The translations under genes were made by a program, and so were the position numbers. A stretch of DNA of 64,000 nt. Origin: Amaurobius ferox (Eukaryota; Arthropoda; Arachnida; Araneae; Amaurobiidae). The notes under the pieces were generated by a model. That model was not told where the DNA came from, did not search any database, and saw nothing but the letters and a program-made list of their open reading frames with translations. Location of the stretch: contig OX578140.1 of assembly GCA_951213105.1 (NCBI GenBank), positions 120,077,653 through 120,141,652 of the forward strand, read 5' to 3'. Shown here piece after piece: positions 1-12,100 of this stretch (position 1 is the first letter of the stretch; each line of letters begins with the position of its first letter).

Positions 1-412
1 GGAAGAAATATCGTCTGAATAATGCTATCTCTGTGGAACGTTTGGTGACATTTTCGTCGATTTAGCGACATTTTAAAAAATCGCCAAATTTATCATCAAG
101 TGGAACTGTAGAACTGACAGTCCACTTAGTGACAAATTGACAAAACATCATCACGATACTATCCAATAACAAAACATAATTAACTTCATTTATTTAGTGG
201 CATTTTATCAATTTCAAGATATTTTTATGGATTTATAAACATTTTTATCAATTTGGTGACATTTTAAAAATTCGCTAAATGTGTGTAAGTAGGATGGTTG
301 GATTGACAGACAAATTCTAATGAAACATCATTTCAGTACTTTCTTCTAACAAAGCAAAATAAATTGAATTGCGTCATTTTTAACAATTGGTGACATTTCC
401 ATCCAAAGTTGC
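1..412. repeat. Two diverged ~190-bp direct repeats, A+T-rich
   Basis: Two similar blocks lie in tandem, roughly 1-240 and 241-412. Both carry the phrase GGTGACATTT, then a segment with GACAAATT and AACATCAT, then a TAACAA-rich stretch. Similar TTGGTGAC phrasing recurs near 18410 and 60750, so this is probably a partial copy of the interspersed repeat described at 17827-18629. The short open frame at 387-581 is not a credible gene. From 413 to about 1090 I see only A+T-rich sequence. Confidence 0.4.
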
Positions 413-1089
413 TACGCTAGCGATATCCAGCCAAATTCATAGCTCTAAATTTTCAGATCTAAATAAAACAACCAGATCCCATTTGTATATACTAAAGGAA
501 AATGCTAAAATTGTATTAGAAGATATACCCGTTCTACTCTTTTTCAGTTTCAACAATCGACTAAATGAATTTATTGGCTAAACACAATATATGAGTTTAT
601 TAGCTAAATACAATATATAAGCTTGGCCAAACTAAACACTCTTCGCCAAAATAAATGAAAGTGATGTACACAGTCCGCAACTAATATAATTAAAAGAAAA
701 ATAAAAATGTTTATTTATAAGATAGTATATTTTTATATCCATTTATTTATTATTCAAACTGAAAAAATAATAATAAACATTAACAAACACATTTAATTTA
801 ATTGTGTTGCCGAACAACATGATATATCCTCTTAAAATTCTAAAAATTAATTAACTATTTTGATTTCTTAATACTTTCATTGTTGTGTTCAGAAAAATAC
901 ATTCAGTAGTTTTTTAAATAAAAATTAAAATAATAATTATACCCAGTATATGAAAAGCTTGTGAAAAATAAACCATGGTGATAGATTTTCCATTTAAATT
1001 TATGTTTTCTAACAATTCATGATTTCAGAAAGTGACTATTTAGCACAAAAATCTGCCACCAAATGCAAAAATAAAATTTTAATTCATTT

Positions 1090-1505
1090 TCACGTTTTAA
1101 AGAAATGGTTTTCAACCTTTTCGTTTGGAAGAACCAGGGAGTTTGAGAATAGAACACCTAGGAAAAAGTTTCATTTTCAATAAATATCTCGACAACCCCT
1201 GGTCTTAGAAACTCTAAAACTTGGACAAAATTTAAGAGGGGCTATTTCAAGGCTACTTACAAAATTCCATTAAATTTGGTTCAGCCATTCTCCAGTGATG
1301 ATGAGACAAAGGAAAGTTTCATTTTTCACTAATATCTCGAGAACCAATGGTCATAAAAATTCAAAACATGGACTAAATTTTAACTGAGACTATTTCACGG
1401 TTATTCACAAAATTTCATTAAATTCGATTCAACCGGTCTTCCGTGATGACGGGACAAATAGACAGACAGACAGACAGACAGATTTTTAATTTTATTTATA
1501 TAGAT
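1090..1505 (+). repeat. Element end: two ~165-bp units plus GACA tract and TATATAGATTA
   Basis: Two diverged units share AAGTTTCATTTT, ATATCTCGA, a TGGTC phrase and ACAAAATT(T/C)CATTAAAT. They start near 1150 and 1313. They are followed by GGGACAAATAGACAGAC with a short AGAC tract, and the copy ends in TTTATATAGATTA near 1505. The array near 2012 has the same overall plan, repeated units followed by a GAC-rich tract and a TATATAGATTA end, but with different unit sequence. Nothing is coded. From 1506 to 2011 I see nothing but A+T-rich DNA. Confidence 0.45.
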
Positions 1506-2011
1506 TAATTTGAAAATAGAATATGATACTCTTTCCAAATTGCTTTTCTGAAAATCAAGTAACTTAAAAGAACTTTTGGATCATTGAGTTTTCTAATTTT
1601 GAAAAAGGAAAATGGAGAGTGGTGGCAAATGTGTGTATGTGCGCTTTATTTTAAAGAAAAAATATTGGATGACAACCAAAAGGATACAAGTGACATTTTA
1701 CTCATTTTCAGAAAAACGTAAATAAAGTTTTAAGAAGCCTATTCTTTCAGTAAGTTCTCCAAAATATATAAAAAATATTATATAAAAAAAAAAGAAATGT
1801 TTTTGCAAGTTCTGCTGAGGAAAAATGCTTTAATGGCATTAAATATGTGCTAAACTCACTTTGCAAATTGTTTCTTCTTTCTCATGATACTCGTTCAATT
1901 ACAAGCAGGTATTTTTTAAACAATTTTCAATATTATACATTTTTTAAATTTATTTTTGTTGTATATGTTTACATATTTAATCATTTATCTTTATGCATAT
2001 AGTAAAGTACT

Positions 2012-4051
2012 AGCTGAATACCCGTTGAAAATCAACGGTCTCGCAATAAGCAACCCCTGAATAATGTAAATATTTGAATAATTCGTGTTTCACATTTATT
2101 CGGCAAATCGAATATTTTAGTGTGCAGAACCCCCTAAAGAAGAAAATATAGGAAAATTTAAATTGCGCACGTCGTCCTTTCGAATTATCTACCAGTACAC
2201 CAAATTAAAGTCTCTCATCCAGAAACATACTTTTTTATCATGTCCACTTTCGAACGTTTTTCTTTGGAGCACCCCCACATAAATTAACATTTTTGAAAAA
2301 CTCTGTTCGTGTTGTGTTTTTTATCAGATGATTGGCCCATATACGAAATATCAAGCCTCTATCACATTTAAAAGCAAGAGTGTCTCATTTATTTAAAAAA
2401 TCGAACATATTGGCGCTCGGTACCCCCTGAAGTAGCAAATATTGGAAATCTGAAATTTGCATACTTTCTTCCTTTCAAACAATCTACCAGTACACCAAAT
2501 TTGATGTCTCTATCCTATTGTGGAGCATGTTTTTCTATCACTTAATATTTCGAACGTTTTTACGTTTTTTTGTGTTGCACCCCCTTAAATGATCATTTTT
2601 GAAAAACCGTAGTAATCTTAGGTTTTTTTTTATCAACTGATTAGCCCATATACTAAATTTCAAGCTTCTATCATACTTTAAAGGAGGCGTTTTTCAGTTG
2701 TTCGTGAAATCGAACATTTTAGTGTGCGCCACCCCCTACAATAGCAAATGTTTGAAAACTGAAATTGAACACTTTCTTCCTTTCAAACTATCTACCGGTA
2801 TACCAAATTTGAAGTCTCTAACTCATCGCGAAGTATACTTTATCTATTATTTCACCCTTTGAATGTTTTTCTGTGGAGTAACCACCCCCTTAAATATATA
2901 TTTTTGAAAAACTCCATTCTTCTTGGGTTTTTTATCAAATGATTCGCCCATATACCAAATATCAAGCCTCTATCGCGTTCTATAAGGGACATTTCTACTT
3001 CATTCCGAAAATCGAACATTTTTGTGTGCAACACACCCTAAAGTATAAAATATTGGAAAACTGAAATTGTACACTTTCTTCCTTCCAAACTATCTACCCA
3101 TACACCAAATTTGAAGTCTCTATGTCATCGCAAAGCATACTTTCCTATCATTTCACTTTTCAAACGTTTTGGTATGCGTCACCCCCCTAAGTAGAAAATA
3201 TTGGAAATCTGAAATTGTGCACACCAAATTTCAAATCTCTATTTCATCCCGCAGTATGTTTTTTTATCAATTCACCTTTCGAACGTTTTCCTCTAGAGCA
3301 CCCCCTTAAACGAACGTTTTTGAAAAACTATATTCGTCTTGGGTGTTTTCATCAAATGATTAGTCCATATACATAATTTCAAGCCTCTATCAAATTTTAA
3401 TGGAGACGTTTCCCATTTATTCGGTACATTGAACATTTCAGTGTGCGGCACCCCCTTAAGTATAGAAAATATTGGTAATCTGAAATTGCACACTTTCTTC
3501 CTTTCGAACGATTTACCCATACACTAAATTTGAAGTCTCTATCTCATCGCAAAGCATACTTTCCCATTATATCACTTTTCGAACGTTTTGGTGTGCGGCA
3601 CCCCCTTATGCAGAAAATATTGGAAATCTCAAATTGCATACTTTCTTCCTTTTGAACGATTTACCCATACACCAAATTTGAAGTCTATCCCATCGCAAAG
3701 CATACTTTCCTATCATTTCACTTTTCGAACGTTTTGGTGTGCGGCACCCACTTAAGTAGAAAATATTGGAAATCTGGAATTGCACACTTTCTTCCTTTCG
3801 AATGATTTACTCATACACCAAATTTGAAGTCTCTATCTCATCGCAACGTATGCTTTCCCATCATTTCACTTTTCGAACGTTTTGGTGTGGGGCACTCCCT
3901 CTATAGAACGTTTTCGAAAAATTCGATTTTTCCAGGGGGTTTTATCGAACGACCGAGCCGTGTACCAAATTGCAAGTCTCTATCTATTCGGGAAGTGCCT
4001 GAAAAAAGCGTGACGGACAGACGGACACTTGGCAATTAGTATATATAGATT
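2012..4051 (+). repeat. Element with ~13 tandem ~150-bp monomers and conserved ends
   Basis: The left end reads CTAGCTGAATACCCGTTGAA and contains a perfect 7-bp hairpin (CCGTTGA, loop AAA, TCAACGG, 2022-2038). Inside, an ACCAAATTTGAAGTCTCTAT-type phrase recurs near 2199, 2339, 2491, 2650, 2800, 2953, 3103, 3220, 3371, 3521, 3671, 3818 and 3965, mostly 145-155 bp apart. In the first half, two monomer types alternate (GAAGTCTCTATC and CAAGCCTCTATC), giving a ~300-bp dimer. The right end carries GTGACGGACAGACGGACA and TATATATAGATTA. The short frames here are by-products of the repeat. The superfamily is unknown to me; it is probably a non-autonomous element with internal tandem repeats. Confidence 0.65.
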
Positions 4052-4872
4052 AGTAATTTATTTTTGTTATTTTTTAAGAAGATGATAGACTGTTTCCCTT
4101 GAATTATTAGCAGGTATAGAAAGAAATAAAATATAATATTTAATGTATTTTTCATTTATAATCAGTTATTATTATTTTTTTTTTATATTATATTTTATAA
4201 TCTAATTTCTATAATACTAGACAGTAAATTATTTATGATTCTGATACGGCTTGACAATTTTAAATTATTTTTTACACCTTTTGCATGCATTATTATTATG
4301 TTTATACAATGCTTTAAAATTGGAATTTAGGAAAAAAAAACATTATTACAGATGTAATAGATTTTTTTTAAGTGTTCAAAAGCAAGTGTATTTAAGGAAA
4401 ATAATAAGTTGTAGCTGCTAACTGCAGTATACGATATAAGAAATTTTCATACATAGAATTTTTTTTATATATTTCTAGATTTGAACCTTTTTTTAGCCTT
4501 GTTATATAATATATGTTTGACTGTAGATGTAATATAAAAATAAATACTTTCAAAAGTCACTGAACATATTATTCCAGCTAAAATGTAATATAGAGAATAA
4601 TTTTAAAATTTTCCGGAAAATCCACATCTCTAATTATAGGCTATTCAAGGCTAAAAGAGGAGAAAAAGTCAAATGAAAAAATTTAAGTTGTGGTTAGGAT
4701 TAATGGACAAATGCCACTGTCGATTAATTACAAGCATTTAAAAAAAAAAATTTGTCCTATAATATGCTTATATATTTAATAATTTACTTTTATACACATA
4801 ATAAACTAGTAATTTAATTTTTATTTTTGCTATTTTTTGAAGATGATAGAATGTTTTCCTTTGAATTATTAG

Positions 4873-6165
4873 TAGACTAGCGGAATACCCGTTGAAAATC
4901 AACGGTTTCATAATAAGCAACCCCCACAAATAATGTACATTTTTGAATAATTTGAGTTTCACATTTAATTGGCAAATCGAAAATTTTGGTGTACAGAAAC
5001 TTTTAAAGAAGAAAATAATGCAAAACTTAAATTGCACACTTTTTCCTTTTGAACTATCTACCCATACACAAAATTAAAGTCTCTATCTTATCCCGAAGCA
5101 TACTATTTTATCATTTCCCCATTCGAACGTCTTTCTGTAGAGCACAGCCATAAATGGACATTTAGGAAAAACTCCATCCGCCTTGAGTTTTTTATCAGAT
5201 GATTGACCCATATACCAAATATCAAGCCTCTATCACATTTAAAAGGGAGAGTGTTATAACTTATTCGAAAAATCAAACATTTTGGTGTGCAGCACCGCCC
5301 TAAAGTAGAGAATATTGGAAAACTGAAATTGTATACTTTCTTCCTTCCAAATTATCTACTCGTACACCGAATTTGAAATCTCTATCTCACCCCAAAGCAT
5401 GTTTTTTATCATTTTATATTTCGAATGTTTCTTTCTGGAGCATCCCCTTAATTGAACATTTCTGAGAAACTCTATTCATCTTAGGTGTTTTCATTAAATG
5501 AATAGTCCATATACCAAATTTCAAATCTCTATCAAAATTTGAAGGAAGAATTTCTTATTCATTAGAAAAATCGAACATTTGGGTTTGCGGCACCCCTAAT
5601 TAGAAAATATTGGAAAATTGAAATCGCATACACTTTTCCTTTTGAACTATCTATCCGTACACCAAATTTGAAGTCTCTATCCTATCCCGAAGCATAGTTT
5701 TTCATGATTTCACCTTTCGAACGTTTTTACTCTGGAGCACCCTCTTAAACGAACATTTTTGAAAAAATCTTTTGCCTTGGGTATTTTCATCAAATGAATA
5801 GCCCATATACCAAATATCAAGCCTCTATCACATTTTAAAAGGGACGTTTTTCCTTTATATCGAAAATCGAACATTTTTGTGTGCGGCATCCCCCTAAGTA
5901 GAAAATATTGGAAAACTGAAGTTGTACACTTTCTTCCTGCTAAACTATCTACCTGTATTCCAAATTTGAAATCTCTATCTTATTCCGAAGCATGTTTTTA
6001 TCAATTCAACTTTCGAACGTTTTCCTCTGGAGCACCCCCTTAAACGAATCTTTTTGAAAAACTATATTCGTCTTGGGTGTTTCTATCAAATGATTAGTCC
6101 ATATACCAAATTTCAAGCCTGTATCAAATTTGAAAGGAGCCGTCTCTCATTTATTCGGGAAATCG
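4873..6165 (+). repeat. Second copy of the dimeric ~150-bp-monomer element, 3'-truncated
   Basis: It starts CTAGCGGAATACCCGTTGAA with the same 7-bp hairpin (4889-4905). Eight monomers follow at about 5069, 5213, 5366, 5512, 5660, 5809, 5958 and 6102, alternating strictly between the two types seen in the copy at 2012. It ends abruptly near 6165, without the GACGGACAGACGG tract or the TATATAGATTA end. The 820 bp between the two copies (4052-4872) are A+T-rich with no feature I can name. Confidence 0.6.
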
Positions 6166-6246
6166 TAAAGTAGAAAGCCTTTGTAGAAAGCCTAGTTTTT
6201 AAATAAAAATTAAAATAGATCACATGATCCATTTCAAAATAAAATA

Positions 6247-6570
6247 TGGCATCCATTTTGTGTCAAAATTGTCATTTTTAAAATTCCTTTTAATTTATAT
6301 TTAGTGTTGTATCCATCCTAAAACCACTTTATTTTTGCTAAATTTCTGTGAATCTATATTATAAAACAGTGCAATTACAATATATTTGAGTTTAAATGAT
6401 CAATGCTATCCATCTTGTGTCAAAATCGTGATTTTTAAAGTTATTTTTAATTTATATTTAGTGTTGCATCCGTCCTAAAACCACTTTATTTTTGCTTAAT
6501 TTCTGCGCATCAATATTTTGAAACAATGCAATTACAACATATTTGAGTTTAAATGATCATCAAACCTTGA
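6247..6570 (+). repeat. 160-bp tandem duplication
   Basis: Unit 1 starts near 6248 and unit 2 near 6408. Both run from CATCC or TATCCAT through TTGTGTCAAAAT, then CCTAAAACCACTTTATTTTT, to ATATTTGAGTTTAAATGATC. The units differ at scattered positions, including several CG versus TG differences. No coding capacity. Between 6571 and 7237 I see only A+T-rich DNA with a short repeated phrase (AAATTATTGTAGTATTGTGA, near 6807 and 6959). Confidence 0.75.
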
Positions 6571-7251
6571 TTATTTCTACAACGAAGCCTAATTTTCACT
6601 TATGGAGATTAAGATGAGTTGTATAGGAATTGCTGAATTTCTTTAATGCAAAATTATTTAGCGCTGGAGTCTGCAATATAGTTGATACGAATGAAACAGT
6701 TATTGATAGAGAGAACAGATGATTTTATAGTAGACTTTTTCGATGAAGTTTCAAGCACAGAGTTAAATTACTTTTACCTCCATGGTTTTAAGTTTTTAAG
6801 TAAAATAAATTATTGTAGTATTGTGATGAATGAAAGGAATAGAATAAAAGTTTATGAATGAAATTTTTACTGCTTTTTCATAGAGAGCCAGACAATTTAT
6901 ATTTCAATGACGTCATTTGAATAAATTTCATTTTTTTTTATGTAGTTTTCAAATATAATAAATTATTGTAGTATTGTGATAATTTTAAAAATATTACCGA
7001 GTAATATATCACATTTTAGAGATGTTTAAATAAAATTGCATTTCAGTTGAAAAGTGTTTCATAATCAATGTTTTATGCATGATTGATCTTTCTTGTTTTC
7101 ACTTGAAGTGGATAGATTTAATTGAGAAACGGCTGGTTTCCTTGGGGTGAAATCGTCTGCAGCATTTTCTGGGGCCATGAAAATTATTAGTACTTGGGTT
7201 GTTTTTACCTTAGATCAGTCTGAGAGCTGTTAGTTTTTACTTCCAAGTTGT

Positions 7252-7535
7252 TGTTGTTGAAACCCAGACCGTCCGACCTACAGAAAGGTGTAAGGTAACT
7301 GTTTAGATGGTCGGGAAGTGCCACCCAATTTAGACCGGAACCCAGTGGGGGAGGCATCCACAGGGACCGTACCCTCCTTCCCCTACCACCAACCTCTCGG
7401 AAGGACTTTCGGACCCACATGTTTAACGTGATCGTACTCCGCATGAACACGGCGGCAGTTTTGGCAGTGGCTGGAATCGAACCCGGGCCTACCGAGTGCA
7501 ACTCCAGTGCGCTAACCAATGGGCTACCGCGCCCC
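7252..7535 (-). mobile_element. tRNA-derived SINE, complete tRNA head, minus strand
   Basis: Read on the minus strand, it begins GGGCGCGGTAGCCCATTGG (A-box-like), then GGGTTCGATTCC (B box), a ~200-bp body, and a 3' end GGTCTGGGTTTCAACAACAA with a CAA-type tail. It is flanked by a perfect 14-bp target-site duplication, TACTTCCAAGTTGT, at 7238-7251 and 7536-7549. The 104-codon minus-strand frame across it is a by-product; the same frame recurs at 22115-22408. Six further copies or fragments occur in the window. Pol III promoters and LINE-assisted retrotransposition are known for such elements. Confidence 0.93.
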
Positions 7536-7619
7536 TACTTCCAAGTTGTGACACATTTGATGAAAATTCTTAGTTAACATTTTTGGTCTGAATTATGTCC
7601 AAACGACCATCATCTGATG

Positions 7620-9602
7620 CAGGGTTCCCATTTCAGCGTGAACCCGCGAGATTCTCGCGAAATCCATAAAAAATCTCGCGTAAAAATTTAGACTTCGCGA
7701 GAATTTCTCTCTCTCCAGTTCCGGCCTAAAATTATTTTTTCCTTCAAATTGTATACCGAGAAATCCGATGCCCGATCCTGATGACTAGAGATGCTGATTC
7801 GCAGTGGCCAGGTCGCCATTGGCGATTAAAATTATTACAATAAGTCGCCATTTCTAGCGACCGAAATTTCTCCAGAATCCTTTCAGTCCCACGGCGCCCG
7901 CGGCCGGTAGATCGGGCCAACACCCTCTATATTAGGGGTGTTGGAATATAGAGGGTGTTGATTGGGCCGATTGCTTCGCGACCGCAAATCGCGATCAGTT
8001 GCCTCGTTGTTGCGAATCATGGGCCGATTGCCGCGCGGTCGCGGACAGCGATTTCGTAACTACGTGGGAATTGCAGACAATCGCGATTTGGGCACACTAA
8101 AAGTACTACGTGTTTCTAATTAGCGAGATATTTTATAGAAAACTATAAGTGTCTCCCCGTTTACGCGGGTCGCAAATTCGATCAAATAAAATTTTGCTTT
8201 TTTTTTTTTATATAGGATTCTTTCACGGATTTGAATTATGCTCTTTCCGAGTACTTCCCGCATTTTTCGTGTTTTGCTCGAGAAATTTTCTTCTTTCCGA
8301 GGACGAAAATCCTTTCCCCCGTACACAGTATGTCTACAGGTTACAAAAATCTTGAAAATGTCGTGAAATTGGCCATATATACCCCAAAAATGTCACAAAA
8401 TTGGAAAAAAGCAACGAATTTTTTATCAGAGACATTCCTTTCTTACATGATTTGAAAATATGTTTCTCCACGATTGCGAAAACGGCGTTCGCATACGGCG
8501 ATTCCCACATTTTCTGAGGAGAGATGACCAATGAATATCCTTTTGCCATTTTCACAATATATTTGCATCGACTGAATTTTTTTATAATTATTTCGTTTAA
8601 TATACAAATAATAAAAACCAAACCATTTTTCTACCGTATTATTAATAAAATGAAAGATTATTTTGCAGCAACATCACGAAAATCTGCATTTGTACGCTAT
8701 CCTCGGCATACCTTGTTCAATTTGAAAAATATTTCCCACTTTTCCAATCTGTTTGCATCGACTACAGTGTTTGTAATTGTTTCGCGTTTTATACAGAAAA
8801 ATTATTTTGCAAACATATTATTTATGAAATAAAGGGCTATTTTGAAAACAAAAAGAAAAAAGTCGAGACTTTTCAAACAAAATGGCTAAAATCACATGAC
8901 TGGCTTGAGATTCAACAAAAAGACGATGCAACCCTTATGTTCTGCAAGTTTTGTAAAAAATACAAAAAAAAAAAAAAAAATAATAATAATCCATTTTCAA
9001 ACATCAAGTCAAAATTATTACCTAATTCTATTTGCCTAGTGAAATAGCTTTCGGCGATCAAAAATCGTTCAAGTTTTTAATTGCTATTGCTGCATAAAAA
9101 TTGATCATAAAATGATTTTAAAAATCAAAATATAAAGTAAATACAGTCGGCCCTCGACTTCTGCAGTTTACAGACAAAAAAATCGTAAATTCGCATGTGA
9201 GTCATTTTACATAAAATAACCCATGTAGCAAATTATGTCAGCAAATAAAATCAAAACGTAAGCATGGGGGAAGTCAGGAATTTGAGTATTTTTGCTAACA
9301 AGTGGGGGGAGGTATAAAATTACCAAAAATGTGCTTACTTAATACTTAAACGACTCCTAATTAATTTTTAAAAAGAATGTTAGTAAGAATGCTAAAAGAA
9401 TGTTAGTTTTAAGAATTAAAAAATTTAAATGTCGAAGAATATGAATTATAGTTAATAATTTCATTTTTATTACTTTTTAGATTAACATGGTAAAAAAAAA
9501 ATGAAATTTTAAGTGTCTCTCCTTATGCCAGAAAATCTCTCCCAAAATTTTTTGGAAGGAGAGAAATTCTCCTCCTCTTTTCCTGACTTAGTGGGAACCC
9601 TG
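7620..9602 (+). mobile_element. Non-autonomous hAT-superfamily element, 1983 bp
   Basis: Its ends are CAGGGTTCCCA (7620) and TGGGAACCCTG (to 9602), inverted repeats typical of hAT elements. Both sides carry the perfect 8-bp duplication ATCTGATG (7612-7619, 9603-9610), the hAT hallmark. The interior is mostly non-coding. It includes a G+C-rich stretch (7860-8060) with a perfect hairpin (CAACACCCTCTATATT at 7918-7933 against its complement at 7944-7959), two loosely repeated blocks near 8470-8800, a CAGTCGGCCCTCGACTT phrase at 9146, and a transposase remnant at 8847-8963. It has no full transposase, so it would depend on a relative. Confidence 0.92.
8847..8963 (+). pseudogene. Remnant zinc-finger N-terminus of a hAT-linked transposase
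   Basis: The frame reads TKRKKSRLFQTKWLKSHDWL and then TLMFCKFCKKY. A basic stretch, a WLxxHDWL phrase and a CxxC pair resemble the N-terminal finger region of ZNF862/TTF-type hAT proteins. The frame runs into a poly-A stretch and nothing recognisable follows. Its position inside the 1983-bp element suggests the parent element coded for such a transposase before internal deletion. Family assignment is from memory. Confidence 0.5.
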
Positions 9603-10014
9603 ATCTGATGCAATGAGTTCTAAAAGGAAACATGAAACATGTTTCATTATCTATAAAAGATAAAGTGACCATTTTGAAACATATGAACAAAGGTGTTTCT
9701 TCTAAAATATTAGGAGACGAATATGGTGAGGGTCCACTTTAATTGAAATGTTAAAAAAAAAAAAATACTTCTAATAACTAGCCTGAATAATCAACTTTTT
9801 TCAGACATTTTTTTTTTCTTTCAAAAATTTTCTTAATCACTAAATTTGATTCTATAATTACATGTAATTTGCATTTCATTTAACCAAGTATATTTTTTCA
9901 TATAAATTGTAAAAAATCTTATTTTAATACATATTTTTAAAATGAATTATAATTTTCTATAGCATTTTAGATAATTCCAGTAAGTTTTAGAAAAAGTGTT
10001 CTGAATTATGTAAA

Positions 10015-10072
10015 AATCCCTTATCTAGAATGCCTGAAGTCCCAAGCAGGCAGGATAATAGATCCTGTACTG
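10015..10072 (-). mobile_element. Right terminal repeat of the broken pogo/jerky element
   Basis: On the minus strand this reads CAGTACAGGATCTATTATCC, and further in TAGATAAGGGAT, preceded by TA. The CAGTAC start, the target TA and the ATTATCC...GATAAGG wording are typical of Tigger/pogo ends. I could not find a matching left end upstream of 7595, so the element is truncated or too diverged there. From 10075 to 10604 nothing else stands out; the 81-codon frame at 10425 is not credible. Confidence 0.55.
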
Positions 10073-10604
10073 TACTATGTATTTAAGAAAAGTAATATAA
10101 TATATCAATTGTTTTTAATAGTATATTATATTTAATAGTTATTATACATTTGCTCATAATAATAGCCTAAATGTATACCTTTTTGTTTGTCTTGAGAGTG
10201 CTATTTTACCACACTTTAAGTGCTTAGTTTGTTTAGTTATCTTGGATAGTTATAGAGTTATAGCCATTTCCACAAACTGCATAAAAAGTAAATTTTGGCA
10301 AAAAAACGGCAAATAAAATGGGCTCAGATAAAAAATGGTGGCAAGTCAAAAAAAAAAAAAATTGTTTTGATATACACACAAATGGAACTAGTTATGGTAG
10401 GAATATAAAAATAATAATAATAAAATGAGCATTCAATTTTTAAGCAGCCCGCTGTGCTCATTTCACGTGGAATGCCTCATTGCTAAACACGAAAACCTGA
10501 TAATGACTAACTGCAGCAATATGAATGTTTTAGAAAAAGAATTATTCCTTTTATCAACATATATAAAATTAGAAATCTGTTTGCATGTATGTTTGTTTCA
10601 TCAT

Positions 10605-11008
10605 TGTGAGAAACCCAGACGAATTTTCGAACATTTATCAAAGTACGGTCTCACTCATAGTCGGTCATAGACCCGAGACGGCCAGAAATGTCAAAACAAA
10701 GTCATAAAGACTGGTGTCGCCTCTAGGAAGATGCTTAAAAAAGGCAAAACAAAGCTATTTTGCCTGTCATCAGGGAGAGGGGATGTAGATCCTAGCACGG
10801 AAGAAAGGATGGTCTGAGCATCGTTGAATGCTGGGAAAAAATTCCAGAAGGCTTATGCCAGGATGGTCCCATAATCAAGGTGGTATGGGATGATAGGAGC
10901 ATATATGCAAAAAGGACGCGCTCTAGAGGGAGTTGCCCCATGGTCCTCAGAGAGAACGGTTGCACAAACAGCAGCTTATGCATCAAGCTAGTACTATGAT
11001 AAAACTCA
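10605..11008 (+). repeat. 5' LTR of a Ty3/gypsy-type element (404 bp)
   Basis: It begins TGTGAGAAACCC and ends near GATAAAACTCA. It aligns along its whole length with 15645-16046, including CATAGTCGGTCATAGACC, TGTCAAAACAAAGTC, TTTTGCCTGTCATCAGG and GGAGCATATATGCAAAAAGG. I estimate roughly 15 percent divergence by eye, so the insertion is old. No primer-binding site beginning TGG follows directly, and the flanking 5-bp sequences do not match. The minus-strand frame at 10792-11172 is a by-product. Confidence 0.88.
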
Positions 11009-12100
11009 CATGTCCATACCAGTCGAGTACTATTGTAAAATATATTATGTGTAGATGATGTGAAAAAAGTTTGTCTTTGAATTGCAAACTTGGCTTTACT
11101 GTACAATGAATCACTGGCTCCAGCACTTTTAGCACAAAACCACAATTCAAACACTCCAAGCCCTGCTGCCATAGAGAGAATTTCCTCTTCATATGGACTT
11201 GTCTGGAATAAATTACGAACCCGCTTAGGAGCAGAAAAACTTGTTAAAATATATTGTTTTTATAAGTCATCAGAACCCAATGATTAGAACTAAAATGTGG
11301 ATGTTCTCAAATATTATGTCAGGTAATTTTATTTATTAAATACATATAAATTAATTTGCTGTAATATATATTAAAAGTAAATAGTGTGTAAAAAAATTGT
11401 TTTTCTTTTTTGAAGTAAAATTGATTTTTTTCCTTTTTGATGTGTGGTAATTTGTCTGTTTAAGTAATTATAGTCTTTAAAATGTGTAGTATATGTAATG
11501 TAAAGCTATGCATTATGTAACAGAGGCTTTCAAAACACCATCTTGGTGTCTAATTTAATGCATTCTCCTCACTGTATATATATTTTTTCTTTTAGGCATA
11601 TTACCTTCATAGTATTTTTCTAGTAGTCATAAAATCTTGTGTACTTGGTAATATTTAATAGAAGTTTATAAACATTTTAGTAAAAAACATTTAGGAGTGC
11701 ATCAAAGATAAAGTAATGCAAATTTAATGTGAATTGGCTGTAAACCACCTTTTTTTAATAAAAGTCGGCTTTTTTTAAGCAGTTAAAACCAAAAAATGTC
11801 GGCCGGCTTTTTTTGGACTGGCTAAAATCTGGCAACTCTGGAACTAGAGCAAAATTTTTCAAGATTTTGTAATTTTAATTAATGCATAGTATAATTTTGG
11901 AGATTTTATTTTGTGTATAATTAATGTATAACTTTAAGATTTTATTTGTATACTGATAATTCAGTATTGTTTAGAGATATTTGTATTGCTTAGAGATATT
12001 TTATTATTTGGTATATTTGAGAAATGTTTAAATGTTAAGACCGAAATTTGGTAAGTTGGAAAATTAAAAAAAAAATTGATATGCAATCTGCCCCATCAAC
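11009..12100. other. A+T-rich stretch where gag would be expected
   Basis: About 1.1 kb between the 5' LTR and the first pol-like sequence has no gag- or protease-like reading. It is A+T-rich, with a phrase GGCTTTTTTT repeated near 11767 and 11809. It may be an insertion that replaced gag or simply decayed DNA. Short frames at 11090-11287 and 10983-11192 have no recognisable content. Confidence 0.4.

Larger units (their letters stand above)
7595..9740 (+). pseudogene. pogo/jerky-type transposase N-terminus, split by hAT
   Basis: An ATG at 7595 opens MSKRPSSDA. After removal of the hAT insertion and one copy of its 8-bp duplication, the frame continues at 9603 as AMSSKRKHET. After a frameshift near 9640 it reads SLSIKDKVTILKHMNKG and then ILGDEYG. 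This matches the N-terminal psq/CENP-B-type helix-turn-helix of jerky/Tigger transposases, which binds transposon ends. Coding similarity stops near 9740 and the DDE core is missing, so this is a remnant. The reading is inferred from motif memory; the join at the target duplication is seen directly. Confidence 0.72.

Noticed and set aside
7205..7519. 104-codon minus-strand frame as a gene
   Set aside because: It is the antisense of nothing coding; the same frame recurs in each SINE copy and follows tRNA-derived sequence.
10792..11172. 126-codon minus-strand frame as a gene
   Set aside because: It lies across the 5' LTR and has no recognisable domain.
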